This document shows, piece after piece, positions 46,501 to 48,198 of a DNA stretch of 48,198 nt. Numbering within the stretch: the first letter of the stretch is position 1; the number at the start of each line of letters is the position of its first letter. Below the pieces are notes generated by a model. The model searched no databases, was not told the origin of the DNA, and saw only the letters and a program-made list of their open reading frames with translations. The translations under genes and the position numbers were made by a program. The DNA comes from Candidatus Poribacteria bacterium (GTDB taxonomy: Bacteria; Poribacteria; WGA-4E; UBA9662). Where the stretch lies: positions 1-48,198 of the forward strand of contig JASMLX010000040.1 of NCBI GenBank assembly GCA_030748495.1, read 5' to 3'.

Positions 46501-47728
46501 AGATGGATGTATATTCGAGTCTCCAAATCTTTATTCTGTGCGCTTGAACCGTGCAGATCTGGCGCTCAACGGCCAGACAAGCCAGATAATTTCGAGCCTT
46601 ACTGACCAGAACCAGAAGTCTACTCCTTATCCTCAATCATCTTTATCCTCGACAGGATTGGGAGTTGACACCATCGGAGATAATTCGATGAGTTGGACGC
46701 CATTACAAGGAGAACTACGAGGGAGTATCACCATTGACCAGGGACAATACGAGCAACGTTGGGAGGATCTCGTCGCTATGTGGTCGGGCCGTTCGGGGGA
46801 CTCGGCCTTAAGACAATTAGTGTCTGAACTTCCATTTTGGCAAAACCTGAAACTCAACCTCGAAATTTTAGCACCTGAAAATGTGAAGTTGATCTCAGAG
46901 TTTGGCGATGTCGAAATTGAGACGGCGATTAATGGACAGTTGGATGGGCCAATCTGGCAACCGATTTTTAAGGGAAGAGTTGATCTTTTACAAGGCGAAT
47001 TCTCTTTCTTTGCTATCGACCAACCTTTCAAAATCCTGGAAGGTTCTTACATTGAGAATGGCGAAGTTTACTCGCAACTATCCCCACCAAAGCGAGGATT
47101 GGAAGATCAATTCGTTTTTAATCCCAAATACAGTATTTTAACCGAAACAACACAACCGATTCGTAACGTTGATCTTGTTACTGTCGATGGCCAGATACGG
47201 AACCGCGATTTGGTCATTCGAGCCAACTTGAGTGGCTACCTGAATGAGAAGCATAACCCTGTGCTATCGGCAGAGGTTTTAGAGAAAGAGTTGGGAGAAG
47301 AGTATCTGTTAGACCAAAAGCAAATCCTCTCGATTTTAACATTAGGCATGGTCGATCCTTCGACCATGACATCCTCTTCTGTTAGCGGTGTCAGTGCGGT
47401 AGTTGGAGGGGTTGGTGATCAGTTTTCGCCTATGGTCTCCAGTTTTTTCCTCCAGCAAGGGCAGCGTTACGTCGGCGGACGTATTGCCAAGATGGTGGGA
47501 TTTCGGCAAACTCGTTTCAACCTTAACCCTAATGAATTTGAATCTTCCCGCTTTCTACTTACCAAAGAAATTTCCAGTCGGTTGGTACTGACCTATTCTT
47601 CCACTTTCCAACTTCATACCGAACCTCGAATTGAGATTGAGTACGAATTAGGTAAGAATTTCGCCATCAAAGGTGAGCGAAACGAAGGGAAATTCGGTGT
47701 TGATCTGAAAGTTGAAAAGAAGTTCTGA
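40529..47728 (+). CDS. tamB: Very large TamB/DUF490 translocation and assembly protein
   Basis: TamB-type proteins are anchored in the inner membrane and span the periplasm as a long beta groove, aiding outer-membrane assembly or lipid transfer. This one has 2399 residues, nearly twice E. coli TamB. An N-terminal membrane helix (SALVLTSLIVAGVLFLRS) and an AsmA-like start (HHPVQIGRVEGNVLKHLSVR) precede an extended repeated-strand region. The C-terminal about 400 residues are DUF490-like, with FGDVEIETAINGQLDGPIW, GRVDLLQGEFSFFA and the family's ending in short strands, FAIKGERNEGKFGVD, terminal Phe. ATG 40529 or ATG 40532 starts it. A TamA/BamA-type gene follows, as is common. Confidence 0.92.
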   Translation: MMKARVLLVTSALVLTSLIVAGVLFLRSSYLREKIRLVLEQQLQKQLHHPVQIGRVEGNVLKHLSVRDIVIKARAKAQANATTSSTSSPILAGEEDLLETKEIRFKYQLWGLLFGRFLVTELKVTDPQINLTIAPDGRLILPQLRIAGTLTEEADGKSENQKKTGSSFAASTFAFRSNVSNVKIEDGAIKIIDPYRNLQLGVTGVQMSVRGPLDRWDHHGNLAVQDGQIIVNGIETKIGGIETAFDLSQKSGQLRQMQLVLGNSKMTVSGQANSVDSSSPAPDNPAGTTSSTFQAKVDIDLDFRDLANFFPNDQIEGEAEIRLETQGSVEGITGQLGIKLPFAKLNQLYLEQVTTYARFSENQLSLREISGKLADGTLNGWAEIKNDATTEEVRYRGQLELLQARAEKIFPMIYDLTNVVVSTGQVDSTLSFEGQSLDLAQCQIRGDLAYSDGQLNQIPIGLSKLNWTVEQDQLQATANLDQAQIHLKGTVGFRQERHIDLQIQRIQMGKLSQILDIPDLSGDGQLTGTLVDQKLEGQLQVPKAYLFQVPIGGLTANFDYHDGLVTIQPLELVKNQSRLTIIGTAKTSSDIPVDLLLRVDPFYIQDYIRLVGDYPVQGLAKGRLYLNGTLRSLDGRGAFQIEDGRAWDLRFDPVTLPMQIDDYLVKIHDFELFARGQRGVMNFEINPDLDYSLEFETDPVSLQQIAYARGEPDFPLDSQLILTAQGEGNAAYPHIDLQADLVDIRYEVSEYGDVSLPPAKITGTFADNRLDLEGIGFGNSCRLRGTIMAAPGTPYQLLIRGKQMDASQILRIINPYVGGYFAGRADGSMTLNGDLEDLTTVELDLELKNFLLIPSSLPPSPSAKAKGDNSKDVRAKGHFANKLVVSVESMHPATLTNDGPVKIRYGRLTEGRLPSSPMSDKGWIIERFWLRGCGEPEMAIMVTDKYIRPNVTTQTTPVIHDFATGQTSGIYFTNFFGLPKVLSGRISYRLAVNESFNDFILDWSCPELDLIASTIDKSASEITGLIRFNGSRGRLKFDGKQVTLAQTSLSLNDNSIDLRGRFTLDQPLPEIEGLPDTGNRISLQCNNFDLSKLKLSSIWPDVTYLTGQADLSAQITGSLKRPYLRSSIGLNQVHLETDSLPAPIDNLTAQLRISSDLTPLVRNSSSTQSPLSPEQILPLLADIKLTSAVWRTNSLIGVEDMALVANGRFQSTATLQLMVADTSTLTRRSSVSVGRWQVDLSGEKIELQPFLQKYLPRTAASSPVNGIITLATQFKGQGFKVQSATVDCHDLSLNLSQTPFHVQEPARLRFSEETIHIDSLKLSTPAVENSADRRLGTLLELSGQLSSNVGVLHTPTALLLELKQLPLEVVYALASLFVADLNLNFDSPSAKRGRLSGRASLSQTLDDPVIISAWQLDFADAQLMGQITYLDKQLSIRQGQLAGLQISGNLPVRLSLLPSPTGAVWQPLNQPLQIALKGTKIDFGLLSHLASEISRLKPTRSNDQIWPQNASGHMEVDLRILGTTMIPYLQGDLTLQNGRMNLLELPLSEVNWSIQAEPDLITLSAFQLNIGNSHYHTQANIVMDGLRPQQLIIDDFRFIKAQVQDLVTLTFGWLTHMSQPDQGIAVPQQLSELISGQLNGNFSSLIPLALSSKKPSHTPTLDLEVEDLRLNVHQPGVLNSRPPIEAEGRFVTIINTQPLHLKLQDQRLMLDSFTLVPSPLASITDLNIASGKYPTGDRRLQITGLGYWQLDQALDFSFEATNIDLQTLIQLLNLDQAIPKDLVIDGRIDTELQVSGTVATPQIALNWQAKTPITLNQTEADTFEGQMVLDGKHIFIGNEKKPIRVKVGQNQLLFDLEIDDVSQEDGGTRQQIGGRLDLQAQDLGVLPLLFPQFGYASGHGSVNLTLGGRLESPKLKGFAKFQKVKLNLPDPRINVDQTEINLDFTDQGIEIRELQGWLNNGRYKIDGWVESKWSPTEGRTLTDLNVQMSLRDGCIFESPNLYSVRLNRADLALNGQTSQIISSLTDQNQKSTPYPQSSLSSTGLGVDTIGDNSMSWTPLQGELRGSITIDQGQYEQRWEDLVAMWSGRSGDSALRQLVSELPFWQNLKLNLEILAPENVKLISEFGDVEIETAINGQLDGPIWQPIFKGRVDLLQGEFSFFAIDQPFKILEGSYIENGEVYSQLSPPKRGLEDQFVFNPKYSILTETTQPIRNVDLVTVDGQIRNRDLVIRANLSGYLNEKHNPVLSAEVLEKELGEEYLLDQKQILSILTLGMVDPSTMTSSSVSGVSAVVGGVGDQFSPMVSSFFLQQGQRYVGGRIAKMVGFRQTRFNLNPNEFESSRFLLTKEISSRLVLTYSSTFQLHTEPRIEIEYELGKNFAIKGERNEGKFGVDLKVEKKF
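43106..43131. repeat. GAAA-loop hairpin inside tamB coding sequence
   Basis: TCTCCCT-C-CGC-GAAA-GCG-A-AGGGAGA folds as a 10-bp stem with one C/A mismatch and a GAAA tetraloop. It encodes a hydrophilic stretch (SPSAKAKGDN) interrupting the beta-groove repeats. A related core, TCCGCGAAGCG (44693-44703), encodes a second SPSAK peptide. Confidence 0.45.
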
Positions 47729-47875
47729 AGTCAGGACAACACTGAATTTTCAGTACTCTCGTATCACTATAGAAATTGAGAATCCATCCCTGTTCCGACC
47801 CAGCGGATGTATTCGCTCATACTTTGGCTCTTGATCGAGGGAATTCAAAATTTAGACATACGCTCCAAGCGGACG

Positions 47876-48198
47876 ATGATGTTAACCTTGCCGATAACCG
47901 GCTCGACTTCAGTTAGCCGACATCTGCTTTTTACCTGCTGGTTACTTATCTATCTACCCAGCCGGTTTCTGTGGGCTGATCTTATCTACCCTGATCTAGC
48001 GGATAATCCAACCTCTGGTAGGAACGCTCTCAACACGCCTATGGTCTCCGAGATTCGATATAGTTTAAACGGAGAAGTAATTGATGACGAAATCGTTTTA
48101 GAGAGATTGAGCCAACGCACCGAAGTTAACGCTGGTGCGCCGGTGTCACGCGACCAGGTTCGTCGGAGTATCGAGGCAATCTACCGGCTAGGACCGTA
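47876..48198 (+). CDS. TamA/BamA-type outer-membrane assembly protein, 3' end cut
   Basis: An open frame begins at ATG 47876 (second ATG at 47879) and runs off the window. Residues about 17-34 form a signal-peptide core (LLFTCWLLIYLPSRFLWA). From about residue 57, VSEIRYSLNGEVIDDEIVLE followed by VNAGAPVSRDQVRRSIEAIY and RLGP matches the first strand, helix and closing element of a POTRA domain. Only about 107 codons are visible, so TamA and BamA cannot be told apart; the position 147 nt after tamB favours TamA or a BamA homologue acting with TamB. The ribosome site is weak (AGCGGAC). Confidence 0.82.
   Translation, partial: MMLTLPITGSTSVSRHLLFTCWLLIYLPSRFLWADLIYPDLADNPTSGRNALNTPMVSEIRYSLNGEVIDDEIVLERLSQRTEVNAGAPVSRDQVRRSIEAIYRLGP

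Overview
This window looks like chromosomal DNA of an uncultured Gram-negative bacterium of mid GC content. The cell has an outer membrane: there is a type II secretion system with a secretin, a TamB protein, a POTRA-bearing outer-membrane assembly protein and a DUF5916 barrel. A sponge-symbiont lineage such as Candidatus Poribacteria would fit (DUF5916, right-handed beta-helix protein, Gfo/Idh/MocA pair, LRR fragment, many decayed insertion sequences). That is a guess from gene content; no rRNA or taxonomic marker is present.

Layout. 0.2-1.6 kb: a broken leucine-rich-repeat gene and a decayed IS3-family element. 1.7-7.2 kb (minus strand): an informational cluster read from one strong promoter (TTGACA-18-TAGAAT at 7204-7233). 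In order of transcription it holds tRNA-Ser(TGA), tRNA-Ser(GCT), tRNA-Arg(ACG), tadA, tRNA-Ser(CGA), tRNA-Ala(CGC), tRNA-Ser(GGA), a ~210-nt SRP RNA, dnaX, ybaB, recR and an M28 peptidase. tadA makes the enzyme that edits the ACG anticodon of the tRNA-Arg just upstream, and its 3' end runs into tRNA-Ser(CGA). 7.4-11.1 kb: an AcuI/YhdH-type oxidoreductase between a decayed partial copy and a triply frameshifted copy of a right-handed beta-helix gene.

11.3-17.0 kb (minus strand): nadK, a sulfotransferase-like gene, an NhaC-type antiporter and a DUF5916 protein, partly overlapping. 17.0-18.1 kb is mostly non-coding. 18.1-21.9 kb (minus strand) is a phosphate/polyphosphate cassette: PPK2, a Na/Pi cotransporter with a PhoU-like tail, and Ppx/GppA, with a long perfect hairpin, a possible structured leader and a terminator-like hairpin. 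22.2-22.8 kb holds a decayed IS982 transposase.

23.4-38.0 kb (plus strand) is a type II secretion operon in the order gspE-F-G-H-I-J-K-L-M-D. Its parts are unusual: GspD has six N1-type ring repeats instead of three, GspK has about four helix-hairpin-helix-like modules, and GspL is a PilM-PilN fusion with a highly charged tail. Six copies of the inverted repeat CCGAC-N5/6-GTCGG lie in this operon, and I saw none elsewhere by eye. gspC, gspN and a prepilin peptidase gene are not in the window. 38.4-40.4 kb: two Gfo/Idh/MocA oxidoreductases. 40.5-48.2 kb: a very large TamB (2399 aa) followed by the start of a TamA/BamA-type POTRA protein cut by the window edge.
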